NCBI GenBank assembly: GCA_003232715.1
Contig: QIJG01000050.1
Location: 1 to 55,258, forward strand
Reading direction: 5' to 3'
Source of the DNA: Nitrospirota bacterium
GTDB lineage: Bacteria; Nitrospirota; Thermodesulfovibrionia; Thermodesulfovibrionales; JdFR-85
Length of the DNA: 55,258 nt
The translations under genes were made by a program, and so were the position numbers. Below, in pieces: positions 8,197 to 16,135 of the stretch. Within the stretch, counting starts at the first letter, position 1. Each line of letters begins with the position of its first letter. The notes under the pieces are model-generated. The model did not search any database. It was not told where the DNA came from and saw nothing but the letters and a program-made list of their open reading frames with translations.

Positions 8197-9973
8197 ATGT
8201 GAGTGTTCCTGTAGCAAGGGATTCCATTATTATGGAGACGTCAATTATCAGTACTACCCTTCCATCTCCTGCAATGGTGGCTCCGGCAATGATATTGGTA
8301 TCATTGAGGTTGACGAGATTGCCTTCAACTGCCTTTATAACCGCTTCTTCCTGTCCCTTAAGCCTGTCTACAGCCAATCCGAATTTTTTGTCGTTGGCCG
8401 TGGCTACTACGACATAAAGTGTTACCGGAGCCATTGGTGGAGAAGTTCCGAAAAGTTTTGCAAGCCTGATAATCGGCAGGACCTCTCCCCTCAGTTGTAT
8501 TACTTCCTGAGAGTTAACGGTGTGAATGTCTTGTGCCGTGACTCTTACAGTCTCCAGAACAGCCCCGAGCGGGATGGCATAGACCTCTTCTGCTGCCTCG
8601 ACCATAAGGGTCTGTATGATTGCAAGCGTGAGGGGAAACCTGATTATAAACCGTGAGCCCTTTCCTTTTTCAGTCAATATCTCAATAGTCCCGTTCAGCT
8701 TGCTGATGTTTGTCTTGACAACATCCATTCCAACGCCTCTGCCTGATATATCAGTTATCTCATTTGCTGTGGAAAACCCGGGGGTAAACAGGAGGTCGAG
8801 GACTTCCTTGCCGGATAGTGTCATGGCCTCCGGCTGCGTTATGATCTCCTTTTCCACCGCTTTCTGCCGTATGATATCCGGGTCCATCCCACGGCCATTA
8901 TCTTCTATTTCTATTACTATGTTGTTGCCTTCCTGGGACGCAGAAAATTTTACGGTTCCCTGAGCCGGCTTGCCGGCGCTTTGCCTTTCTTCAGGCAACT
9001 CAATGCCATGATCGAGAGCGTTTCTTACGAGATGGACAAGCGGATCTGCTATATTTTCAATTACCGACTTGTCCACCTCTGTTTCTTCACCGCTTATGAT
9101 GAGTTCCACTTCCTTTCCCCTTGATCGGGCGAGGTCCCTTACCATCCTTGGAAACTTGTTAAAGACCTTCTTCATAGGCTGCATCCTTGTTTTCATAACA
9201 GCTATCTGGAGGTCCGTGGTTATGATGCTGAGAAAGGCTGTGGTTTCAGACAGCATGGAGGTCTCATGGTCTTCGGGATGTCTTGTTTCAAGATTTGATG
9301 TTATCTTCATCAGCCTGTTTCTGCCGAGGACAAGTTCTCCAACGAGGTTAAGCACGTTATCAAGGCGTTCAATGTCCACACGCAGGGTCTGTTCGACATG
9401 AACCTTTTCTTTCTCAGGTGGATCTCCGGATGGTTCCTGTTCCGTGTTGCTCTCCTTTTGGGGTGACGCCTGAGAGTTTTCATCGGGAGTGATTGTTTCC
9501 GTCTCTTTGGTCTGACCTGGAACGGGTTTTTCTTCTTCTGCCGGAGGTCCGTCTTCCGTCCGGGCCCCATCCCCGGGATCCGTTGACTCCCCCTTTTCAA
9601 TGGCCTGCAACTTTGAAACAATGCTGTTTAGGTCCTCTTCCTTACCGTCTTTCTCCTTTATGTGCTCCAACAGCAGTTTCATCAGGTCTACGGAGTCGAG
9701 TATTACGTCCATGATATGGGGGGTCACCTGCAGGATGCCGTCTTTCAGCTTTTTCAGTATGTTCTCTGCCGTATGGGTGAGCTCCACCAACTGGTTGTAG
9801 CCGAGAAACCCCGAGGCCCCCTTCAGGGTATGAATGCTGCGGAATATCTCGTTAAGCAGGTCCTGGTTCGAACGGTCCTTTTCCAGGTCGACAAATTTTT
9901 CATCAAGAGCATCGAGTATCTCCTGAGTCTCGATAATGAAATCCTGTATTATCTCTTCCATTTCATCAGACAT
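8189..9973 (-). CDS. cheA: Chemotaxis histidine kinase CheA
   Basis: 594 residues. Domains in order: HPt/P1 (about 1-105) with phosphorylated H48 in SIHTLKGASGFLGY; an acidic Pro/Glu-rich linker (about 130-195); P3 dimerisation (about 196-265, RLDNVLNLVGELVLGRNRL); P4 ATPase with N-box LVRNALDHGIE, DNGRGMD and GRGVGMDVVK; and a C-terminal CheW-like P5 regulatory domain. No folded P2 (CheY-docking) domain fits between P1 and P3; the linker there looks disordered. The kinase would therefore phosphorylate CheY and CheB without P2 docking. A GGAGG precedes the ATG. CheY is encoded 104 bases upstream. Confidence 0.94.
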   Translation of the reverse strand: MSDEMEEIIQDFIIETQEILDALDEKFVDLEKDRSNQDLLNEIFRSIHTLKGASGFLGYNQLVELTHTAENILKKLKDGILQVTPHIMDVILDSVDLMKLLLEHIKEKDGKEEDLNSIVSKLQAIEKGESTDPGDGARTEDGPPAEEEKPVPGQTKETETITPDENSQASPQKESNTEQEPSGDPPEKEKVHVEQTLRVDIERLDNVLNLVGELVLGRNRLMKITSNLETRHPEDHETSMLSETTAFLSIITTDLQIAVMKTRMQPMKKVFNKFPRMVRDLARSRGKEVELIISGEETEVDKSVIENIADPLVHLVRNALDHGIELPEERQSAGKPAQGTVKFSASQEGNNIVIEIEDNGRGMDPDIIRQKAVEKEIITQPEAMTLSGKEVLDLLFTPGFSTANEITDISGRGVGMDVVKTNISKLNGTIEILTEKGKGSRFIIRFPLTLAIIQTLMVEAAEEVYAIPLGAVLETVRVTAQDIHTVNSQEVIQLRGEVLPIIRLAKLFGTSPPMAPVTLYVVVATANDKKFGLAVDRLKGQEEAVIKAVEGNLVNLNDTNIIAGATIAGDGRVVLIIDVSIIMESLATGTLTYA

Positions 9974-10076
9974 CGCTTCCTCCGTGCAGATGTATACGAA
10001 GAACAGCAGCCACAGGCTTTACCGGTTGTCGGTGGATTTTCATATCTCCGGACAATGACGGGTGATCTGTACACTG

Positions 10077-10469
10077 TCAGCTCTTGTTCAGCCGTTCAAA
10101 AATCTGCTCCATTTTCTGTTTCAATGTTTCTGCGGTAAAAGGCTTGACTATATAATTATTCACCCCTGCCTTGATTGCGGTAACAACCTTGTCTTTTTCG
10201 GCTTCCGCCGTGACCATCAGTACGGGCAGGTCCTTAAGTTCCGGGTCGGACCGTACCTTTTTCAACATATCGAGGCCGTCCATGTTGGGCATGTTCCAGT
10301 CGGATACCACGAAGTTAAATGTGTTGTTCTTAAGCTTTGTATAAGCCTGAGCTCCATCCTCTGCCTCCTCGATATTGTTGTAACCGAGCTGCTTGAGGAC
10401 ATTTTTGACTATCTTTCTCATTGTGGAAAAATCGTCCACAACGAGTATTTTCATGTTAAGATCGAACAT
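10077..10469 (-). CDS. cheY: Chemotaxis response regulator CheY
   Basis: 130 residues, a single receiver domain very close to classical CheY. Seen are ILVVDDFSTMRKIVKNVLKQLGYNNIEEAEDG, phospho-acceptor D57 in VVSDWNMPNMDG, and the switch region VTAEAEKD followed by YIVKPF. Phosphorylated CheY binds FliM (encoded at 21917) to change flagellar rotation. The ATG at 10469 is preceded by AAGGAGGT seven bases upstream, which favours it over the internal ATG five codons later. It overlaps the 3' end of the upstream receiver gene by 14 bases. Confidence 0.93.
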   Translation of the reverse strand: MFDLNMKILVVDDFSTMRKIVKNVLKQLGYNNIEEAEDGAQAYTKLKNNTFNFVVSDWNMPNMDGLDMLKKVRSDPELKDLPVLMVTAEAEKDKVVTAIKAGVNNYIVKPFTAETLKQKMEQIFERLNKS

Positions 10470-10854
10470 TTAAATTACCTCCTTCCTTGAAAATCCTTTT
10501 TAATAATTCCAGCACTTTCTCGTTTATCATCTCTGCAGTGACCGGCTTGACAAGATAACCGTCAGCTCCGGCATCAAAGGCATGTCTCTTCTCTTCCTCG
10601 TCAGCTTCAGTGGAGATCATCAAGACCGGGATATGACTGTATGAGGACTCGGACTTCATATTTTTTATAAACTCTATGCCATCCATGTAAGGCATATTCA
10701 GGTCGGTCAGGACTATGTTTATGTTCTCTGTCCCGAGTTTTTCAAGTGCGTCGAGCCCGTTTTCAGCAAAGGCTACGTCATATCCTTTTGACCTCAGATA
10801 GAGACCCAGGAGTTTTCTCGTCACACTGTCGTCGTCAACAACTAATATCCTCAT
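10456..10854 (-). CDS. Single-domain response regulator (CheY-like)
   Basis: 132 residues containing one receiver domain: acidic pocket VVDDDS, phospho-acceptor D51 in IVLTDLNMPYMDG, switch residue in MISTEADEEE, and YLVKP. No output domain is present. It sits between cheR and cheY and differs from the cheY product in surface residues. It may be a second CheY or a sink that competes for CheA phosphate, as reported for multi-CheY systems. Stop and start positions overlap its neighbours, so it is cotranscribed with them. Confidence 0.88.
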   Translation of the reverse strand: MRILVVDDDSVTRKLLGLYLRSKGYDVAFAENGLDALEKLGTENINIVLTDLNMPYMDGIEFIKNMKSESSYSHIPVLMISTEADEEEKRHAFDAGADGYLVKPVTAEMINEKVLELLKRIFKEGGNLNVRS

Positions 10855-10856
10855 AA

Positions 10857-11678
10857 CTATACCTTCTGATACACCACGGTTTTGTTTATAATTATCGGTC
10901 TGAAAGCCCTCGTTACCGTATGCAGGCTCTCGGACATTCCAATAAAGAGATACCCCTTTGGTTTCAACGAGTCGTATAGAGACGAGATCGCCTTCCTCTT
11001 GTTCCTGTCGTCAAAATAAATCAGTACATTTCTGCAGAATACGACGTCCAGGTTTCTCATCGTCCTTACCTGTTTTTCTTCCACAAGGTTGATATTCGAG
11101 AATTTCACCATCGCTTTTATCCCGGGATCAAGGTAATAAACGCCGCCGGTGTTACGGAAATATTTTTTCAGGTGTCCCTCTGATACATTCCTCACGGAAT
11201 AAGAACTGTAAGCAGACTTCATAGCGGCCTCCAGTACGCCATTACTGATATCTGAGGCGATTATCTCTTTCCTGATCAATCTTGTCTCCTGGTACTCATT
11301 GAAAACAATGGCAATGGTATACGGTTCCTCTCCCGTCGAGCACGCGGCTGACCAGACCCTGATCCCTTTTGAGCCGGTAGAGAGTATCGACGGTACAACG
11401 TGCTTGACAAAGATGTCAAGTTGCCGGGGCTCTCTGAAAAAATACGTTTCGTTCGTGGTGATGACGTCGAAGAGTTTTCTGATTTCATCGCCGTTTCCCG
11501 AGTATTTGATGAGAGAGAGGTAGTTTTCATAACTCGTGAGTTTTCTTTCTTCGAGCCTCCTGATAAGGCGGTTTTCAAGGAGGTATTTCTTGGTGTCGGG
11601 AATATATATACCGCTTTTTTCATGAACAAAATCCCTCAGCTCTCTGAAGGTCTCTTCCTTGAGTGCAGGAGCTACCAT
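10857..11678 (-). CDS. cheR: Chemotaxis protein methyltransferase CheR
   Basis: 273 residues, standard length. An N-terminal all-alpha CheR domain (about 10-75, FRELRDFVHEKSGIYIPDTKKYLLENRLIRRLEE) precedes the S-adenosylmethionine-dependent methyltransferase domain. The latter carries ITTNETYFFREPRQL, the SAM-binding VWSAACSTGEEPYTIAI, and VVFCRNVLIYFDD. It methylates chemoreceptor glutamates for adaptation, opposing CheB. The start overlaps the end of the HEAT-repeat gene by seven bases, indicating translational coupling. Confidence 0.94.
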   Translation of the reverse strand: MVAPALKEETFRELRDFVHEKSGIYIPDTKKYLLENRLIRRLEERKLTSYENYLSLIKYSGNGDEIRKLFDVITTNETYFFREPRQLDIFVKHVVPSILSTGSKGIRVWSAACSTGEEPYTIAIVFNEYQETRLIRKEIIASDISNGVLEAAMKSAYSSYSVRNVSEGHLKKYFRNTGGVYYLDPGIKAMVKFSNINLVEEKQVRTMRNLDVVFCRNVLIYFDDRNKRKAISSLYDSLKPKGYLFIGMSESLHTVTRAFRPIIINKTVVYQKV

Positions 11679-13519
11679 GAGGTTTCGAGTGCCTCCGCAA
11701 TCTTTTCTCTTATATCCGGATTCTCATGCTCTCTCAGTGCATCCAGTGCTTTCAGTGCATCCGGATGATCGATTCCGGACAGGGCTTCAATGGCTCCCAG
11801 CATCACAGGAACTTCCGGGTCGTACAACATCGAGACTATGGGTTCAAGGGATTGCGGGCCGTTTACGGAGGCAAGAGCCCTTAAGGCGTAAAATCTTACC
11901 CACATGTCACTGTCTTTCAGCAAGTCTGTCAGTTCCTCCCTACAGCACCCCATCTCCTCTATGCACTGGGCAGCGGCCTTTCTTACGTCCGGGTCAGCGT
12001 CTCGAGTGGCCTCTTTGATCCTACTGAGGGTCCTCTCCTCCTGAGGTGTCTTGCCAAGGCTCAGGACAGCAGAGACCCTGACGGTCGGAGAGGCATCCCC
12101 GGAGAGGGTGATGATCAGATCCGTATCCTCCGAGAAACTTGCTATCATCTCCCTTGTGGCTTCCTCATAATCATTGAGACCTGAAACGAACTGTTTTTCA
12201 TCGATCCTCATCAGAGACCGGATGATCTCCTCTCTTACGTCTCTGTAAGGTTCTATCATGAGGAGTTTCAGGAGCTCATCATATGCTGAGGGGTCACTCA
12301 GTCTCCCAAGGGCTATTACCGCCGCCTTTCTGACATGCCCGTCTGGGTCGTCGGTAGCTGATAAAAGGGCTTCGATCGTTTCATTGTCGGCGTTCAACTC
12401 TCCGAGTGCGGCTGCACCGGCCCTGCGGACGTCCCTTAAGGGAGATTTAACGACCTCGATAAGATGTGAGGCGGCCTTCCTGCATCTCATCTTGCCGAGT
12501 GCTTCGATGGCGAGGACCTTCCCCCTGAACCTGGTCCCTGGAGACCCGATCACCTCCATCAATTTTTCCGAACACCCGATTCTGAGCAGGGCTTCCCTGA
12601 AGACCGTCAGGGTTTCGATCTCGTCCGGAAGTGACGGGTCGAGCGAGCCTCCCTTGTCCACTATGACAGGTATCGCTTCGTAGCAACCAATGGAGACGAG
12701 GCCTTTCAGGGCTATCAGAATGTCCTCTTTGTCATCACTCTGCAGCATCGTCATGAGTATCTCCGAGAGATCCTTCATCTCAGGAGTCAGGCCTATTTCG
12801 ATCAGACTTTTGAGGATTGCGTTCTTTTCGAGTCCTGATGCATCTTTGATGAATTCCTTGAGTATGGCACCAGCCTTGTGTGTGCCTATCTTGCCAAGAG
12901 CCTCTATTACAGAATACCTGATGGCTTCTGCAGGGCCGTAAAGCAGTTCCGTAAGGGGTTCGAGCGCTGCAGGGTCTTTAATTTCAGCTATCGCTTCGAG
13001 TGCGGAGAAACAGACCCACTCTTCGTCCTTCAGAGCCTTTATAAGCTCTTTGATCGAGCCCGGACATCCAAGCTTGCCGATAGCCTTTACCGTGGCTGCC
13101 CTCACATTCGGGTTGGTATCAGTGAGCATCGGGCCGAGGTATTGACAGGCTCCGGGATCGCCTATGTCCGTCATGAGGTCTATTGCAAACTTCCTGACGT
13201 CATCATCCTTATCCTTGAGAAGCCCGGAAAGCAAGTCGATGTTGCCTATCTCGCGGAGGATGATAAAAGCCGTGTTCCTGATGAGGGCCTCCTCTTTAAG
13301 CAGGGGGATAACCATATAAGCCGTGACTTCTCCTCCGATATTTATGAGGGATCTCATGGCGGCGTCCTGCACTCCGGGGTTTAGGTCCCTGAGGGCCTGA
13401 AGGAGGGGGTATATGGCCCTCTCGTCGCCGTCTGAGAGCGCTTCTGCAGCTGATCTCCTTGCGGAGGGATCGCTGGATCCGAGTTTGCTTATAAGTTTGT
13501 TGAGTCTTCCGGCGTTCAT
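11672..13519 (-). CDS. HEAT-repeat protein in the chemotaxis operon
   Basis: 615 residues built almost wholly of about 18-20 HEAT/PBS-lyase-type repeats of roughly 30 residues. A recurring pattern is D-P-x-VR-x-AA-x-AL-x-x-IG, for example SDPSARRSAAEALSDG, TNPNVRAATVKAIGKLG and DADPDVRKAAAQCIEEMG. There is no signal peptide, membrane helix or catalytic motif, so a cytosolic alpha-solenoid scaffold is likely. It is the first gene of the run that continues into cheR, overlapping it by seven bases. A chemotaxis or flagellar docking role is therefore inferred from position only. No Shine-Dalgarno sequence precedes the ATG. A FliA-like promoter lies immediately upstream, so the mRNA could be leaderless. 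Confidence 0.85.
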   Translation of the reverse strand: MNAGRLNKLISKLGSSDPSARRSAAEALSDGDERAIYPLLQALRDLNPGVQDAAMRSLINIGGEVTAYMVIPLLKEEALIRNTAFIILREIGNIDLLSGLLKDKDDDVRKFAIDLMTDIGDPGACQYLGPMLTDTNPNVRAATVKAIGKLGCPGSIKELIKALKDEEWVCFSALEAIAEIKDPAALEPLTELLYGPAEAIRYSVIEALGKIGTHKAGAILKEFIKDASGLEKNAILKSLIEIGLTPEMKDLSEILMTMLQSDDKEDILIALKGLVSIGCYEAIPVIVDKGGSLDPSLPDEIETLTVFREALLRIGCSEKLMEVIGSPGTRFRGKVLAIEALGKMRCRKAASHLIEVVKSPLRDVRRAGAAALGELNADNETIEALLSATDDPDGHVRKAAVIALGRLSDPSAYDELLKLLMIEPYRDVREEIIRSLMRIDEKQFVSGLNDYEEATREMIASFSEDTDLIITLSGDASPTVRVSAVLSLGKTPQEERTLSRIKEATRDADPDVRKAAAQCIEEMGCCREELTDLLKDSDMWVRFYALRALASVNGPQSLEPIVSMLYDPEVPVMLGAIEALSGIDHPDALKALDALREHENPDIREKIAEALETSW

Positions 13520-13528
13520 TTGAATATA

Positions 13529-13555
13529 GTATCGGACTGTGAGTCGGAAACTTTA
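13529..13555 (-). promoter_or_regulatory. Probable sigma-28 promoter before the HEAT-cheR operon
   Basis: The minus strand shows a perfect TAAAGTTT (13548-13555), an 11-base spacer and TCCGATAC (13529-13536), six of eight matches to GCCGATAA. The -35 box overlaps the fliA stop codon. The -10 box ends only nine bases before the HEAT gene ATG, so the predicted transcript start is two to four bases from the ATG. Confidence 0.55.
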
Positions 13556-14302
13556 ATCACCGGTTGTTTCCTCAATATAGGCCCTCATGCTGATAACGGC
13601 CTGACTGTGAAGTTGAGACACTCTTGATTCAGAGATGCCCAGGACCTTCCCGATCTCTTTAAAGGTAATCTCCTCCCAGTAATAGAGTGAGAGGATGATT
13701 TTTTCCCGTTCCGGCAACCTCTCCATGGCTTTCACCAGATGGCCTTTAATATCAGCCTTCTCGATGAGTGCGAGAGGATCATCTGCATTCCGGTCGCGGA
13801 TATGTTCATATATATTGTACTCTCCGTCTCCGCCTTGCCCGACCCTGTATGAGATATCTTCAAGACTTATTGTCACCGACCCGTTTGCATCCTGAAGCAA
13901 CTTGAAGAGTTCATCGGGCTCAATTCCGAGTTCCTCTGTAACCTCTTCTTCGGAAGGAGGACGTTCAAGTTTCTGTTCCAGACGGCGGTATGCTGATTTA
14001 AGGTTGTTTATCTTTTTCTGAAGCTGTTTTGGTGCCCATTCAGCAGACCTCAGTTCATCAAGCATTGCCCCTTTTATCCTGTATTCGGAATAGGTCTTTA
14101 TATTTGTGTATCTTGAAGGGTCGTACCTTTCAATTGCATCAAGCAGTCCTATCACGCCTACACTTAAGAGATCATCTATTGTAAGTTGTGGTGATAGTCT
14201 CCAGGCAAGCCTGTAAGCAGTATATTTTATGTACGGAAGCATATCCTTCAGGACGGCTTCTTTTTCTTCCTCTGTAGTGATGGTCTTATACCCTTGTATC
14301 AT
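13553..14302 (-). CDS. fliA: Flagellar sigma factor FliA (sigma-28)
   Basis: 249 residues, normal length. Region 2 (LSPQLTIDDLLSVGVIGLLDAIERYDPSRYTNIKTYSEYRIKGAMLDELR) binds core polymerase and the -10 element. Region 3 (RPPSEEEVTEELGIEPDEL) and region 4 (LPEREKIILSLYYWEEITFKEIGKVLGISESRVSQLHSQA) bind the -35 element. The AEWAP motif typical of FliA is present. It directs late flagellar and chemotaxis transcription. At least two consensus FliA promoters lie downstream in this window. The gene overlaps the 3' end of flhG by 17 bases and closes the fliL-to-fliA run. An anti-sigma FlgM is not encoded here. Confidence 0.95.
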   Translation of the reverse strand: MIQGYKTITTEEEKEAVLKDMLPYIKYTAYRLAWRLSPQLTIDDLLSVGVIGLLDAIERYDPSRYTNIKTYSEYRIKGAMLDELRSAEWAPKQLQKKINNLKSAYRRLEQKLERPPSEEEVTEELGIEPDELFKLLQDANGSVTISLEDISYRVGQGGDGEYNIYEHIRDRNADDPLALIEKADIKGHLVKAMERLPEREKIILSLYYWEEITFKEIGKVLGISESRVSQLHSQAVISMRAYIEETTGD

Positions 14303-15125
14303 TTCCGACCCCGAAAAGATTTCCTAAAAAGAACTGGATGCTTCCTTTAAGCCTGGTTCTACTATCGTTGCCGAGTTTAAACGCGAGCTCATTAAAGCCT
14401 TGTGCAGAGAGACTTTCAGGCTCAGAGGTTACAACCGTTTTCTGGGACCTGACGGCCCTCGGTATAGCGCTATCGTGAGGAATAAATCCAAGATAGTCGA
14501 GCGCTATGTTCAGAAACCTGTCCGTCACAATATGCAGTCTCTTAAAGACCTCAAGCGCCTCGAAAGAACTTCCGGCACAGTTGACGAGTATTTTGAACTC
14601 CCTTTCCTGATATCTGGTGTAGAGGAGTTTAATCAATGCATAGGCGTCTGTAAGAGAGGTCGGTTCCGGGGTTATAACAACCACTATATCCTGTGCAGCC
14701 ATACAGAAGAAGGTTACATTGGAGGATATGCCTCCACTGGTATCAATCAGGAGAACATCCACATCCTCATCAAAGGAATCAAATTCATCGAGCAATCTTA
14801 ACCTCTCAAATTCGTTGATTCTGGTGAGTTCTTCTATTCCGGAACTTGCAGGCAGTACCATGACGCCCTCCGGACCCTTTACAATGACTTCTCCAAGGGA
14901 CCTTTCACCTTTCAGAAGGTGATGAATATTGTATCGTGGTGCCATGCCGAAAAGGATGTCGATGTTGCTCAGTCCGAGGTCGGCGTCAAAGATGAGGACC
15001 TTTTTCCCCTGTCTCTGAAGTGATATGGCGAGGTTTGCCACTATATTTGTCTTACCGACTCCGCCCTTTCCGCTTGTAACTGCTATGGTACTTATCTGTT
15101 TCGGATGATTCTTTAATTGTTTCAT
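14286..15125 (-). CDS. flhG: Flagellar number regulator FlhG (MinD/ParA-like ATPase)
   Basis: 279 residues. A deviant Walker A SGKGGVGKT (18-26) with signature K20 precedes the switch I-type FDADLGLSNIDILFG and the Walker B-like VLLIDTSGG. This marks the MinD/FlhG branch of P-loop ATPases. FlhG proteins dimerise with ATP and stimulate the GTPase FlhF to set flagellar number and placement. The start overlaps the flhF stop as ATGA. The N-terminal activator helix before the Walker motif is short (MKQLKNHPKQ). Confidence 0.92.
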   Translation of the reverse strand: MKQLKNHPKQISTIAVTSGKGGVGKTNIVANLAISLQRQGKKVLIFDADLGLSNIDILFGMAPRYNIHHLLKGERSLGEVIVKGPEGVMVLPASSGIEELTRINEFERLRLLDEFDSFDEDVDVLLIDTSGGISSNVTFFCMAAQDIVVVITPEPTSLTDAYALIKLLYTRYQEREFKILVNCAGSSFEALEVFKRLHIVTDRFLNIALDYLGFIPHDSAIPRAVRSQKTVVTSEPESLSAQGFNELAFKLGNDSRTRLKGSIQFFLGNLFGVGNDTRV

Positions 15126-16135
15126 TCTTCCACTCCTTTTTCCAGTATGAGTTTTGCAAGTGTATTATTGTCTGGAAACTCTATATCCATTGGGATACGT
15201 TGTCCGGTGGTAATATAGGCAACAGGTTTTTGATACAGGACGGACAGATTGTAGATGGAACCCGCATTAACTGCCTCATCTACCTTTGTAAAGCCGAGAC
15301 AATCGATTTTGAGCTGCCTGTAATATTTATATGCATCAATCATAAAGATATCATCACTGCTTGTGCTCATGATCAGATGTGTCTCTATCGGGAGACCAAG
15401 GGTATGAATCTTTCGGATTTCTTCAATATATTTTTTATCCCTGGGATTTCTCCCGGTCGTATCAATAAATATCATGTCGCGGCCGGTATGTTTAATCACC
15501 TTGTCTTTCAGGCCGGAGATATCAGATACCACCTCCAGGGGAACTCCCAGAATCCTTGCAAAAAACCTGAGCTGCTCAACTGCACCAATGCGGTATGTAT
15601 CAAGTGTTATGATGGCAATCCTCTTGCCTGACCGTATTGCCTGGGAGGCAAGTTTGGCCAGTGTGGTGGTTTTCCCAACGCCGGTGGGGCCTATGAGCAT
15701 CACTGCTTTTTTAGCAGATGGTGCATCCATGGTCTTTATCTCCTCTGTCAGGACATTCAGGAGGGACTCAGCGTTTCCTGCCTTCTCACATAGCCTCAGT
15801 GCGAATTCTTCCTTAACGGACCTTTTTAGCAGCAGTTTCAGTATTTTGAGTTTTTTATCCGGAAGTTTCATCTCATATCCGCTCTTCTTCATCTGGACGA
15901 GGGCCTCTTTCAGCCGTTCGACCTCGCTTTTGAGTTCCGAGAGGTCTGTTGGTTTTTCAGTGGCACAGGACGGTTCAGAGATGTTTATCCCTTCATAGTC
16001 CACTGCTGCAACGACCTCGACCATATCTTCTTTAAGTTGTTCTGATGAGAGAATTACTGCATCGGGGCCCAGTTCTTTCTTTACCATCTTGAGTACCACG
16101 GAAAAAGTCTTCGCATGGAATTTTTTAATCTTCAT
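15122..16135 (-). CDS. flhF: Flagellar biosynthesis GTPase FlhF (SRP-type)
   Basis: 337 residues. A basic N-terminal region (MKIKKFHAKTFSVVLKMVKKELG) is followed by a helical linker and the SRP-type NG domain from about residue 95. GTPase motifs: P-loop GPTGVGKT (149-156), TLDTYRIGAVEQL, DTTGRNPRD, and TKVDEA for guanine recognition. FlhF localises to the pole or assembly site and recruits early flagellar components, with FlhG as its GTPase activator. The start lies inside the end of flhA (11-base overlap) and the stop overlaps flhG. Confidence 0.93.
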   Translation of the reverse strand: MKIKKFHAKTFSVVLKMVKKELGPDAVILSSEQLKEDMVEVVAAVDYEGINISEPSCATEKPTDLSELKSEVERLKEALVQMKKSGYEMKLPDKKLKILKLLLKRSVKEEFALRLCEKAGNAESLLNVLTEEIKTMDAPSAKKAVMLIGPTGVGKTTTLAKLASQAIRSGKRIAIITLDTYRIGAVEQLRFFARILGVPLEVVSDISGLKDKVIKHTGRDMIFIDTTGRNPRDKKYIEEIRKIHTLGLPIETHLIMSTSSDDIFMIDAYKYYRQLKIDCLGFTKVDEAVNAGSIYNLSVLYQKPVAYITTGQRIPMDIEFPDNNTLAKLILEKGVEE

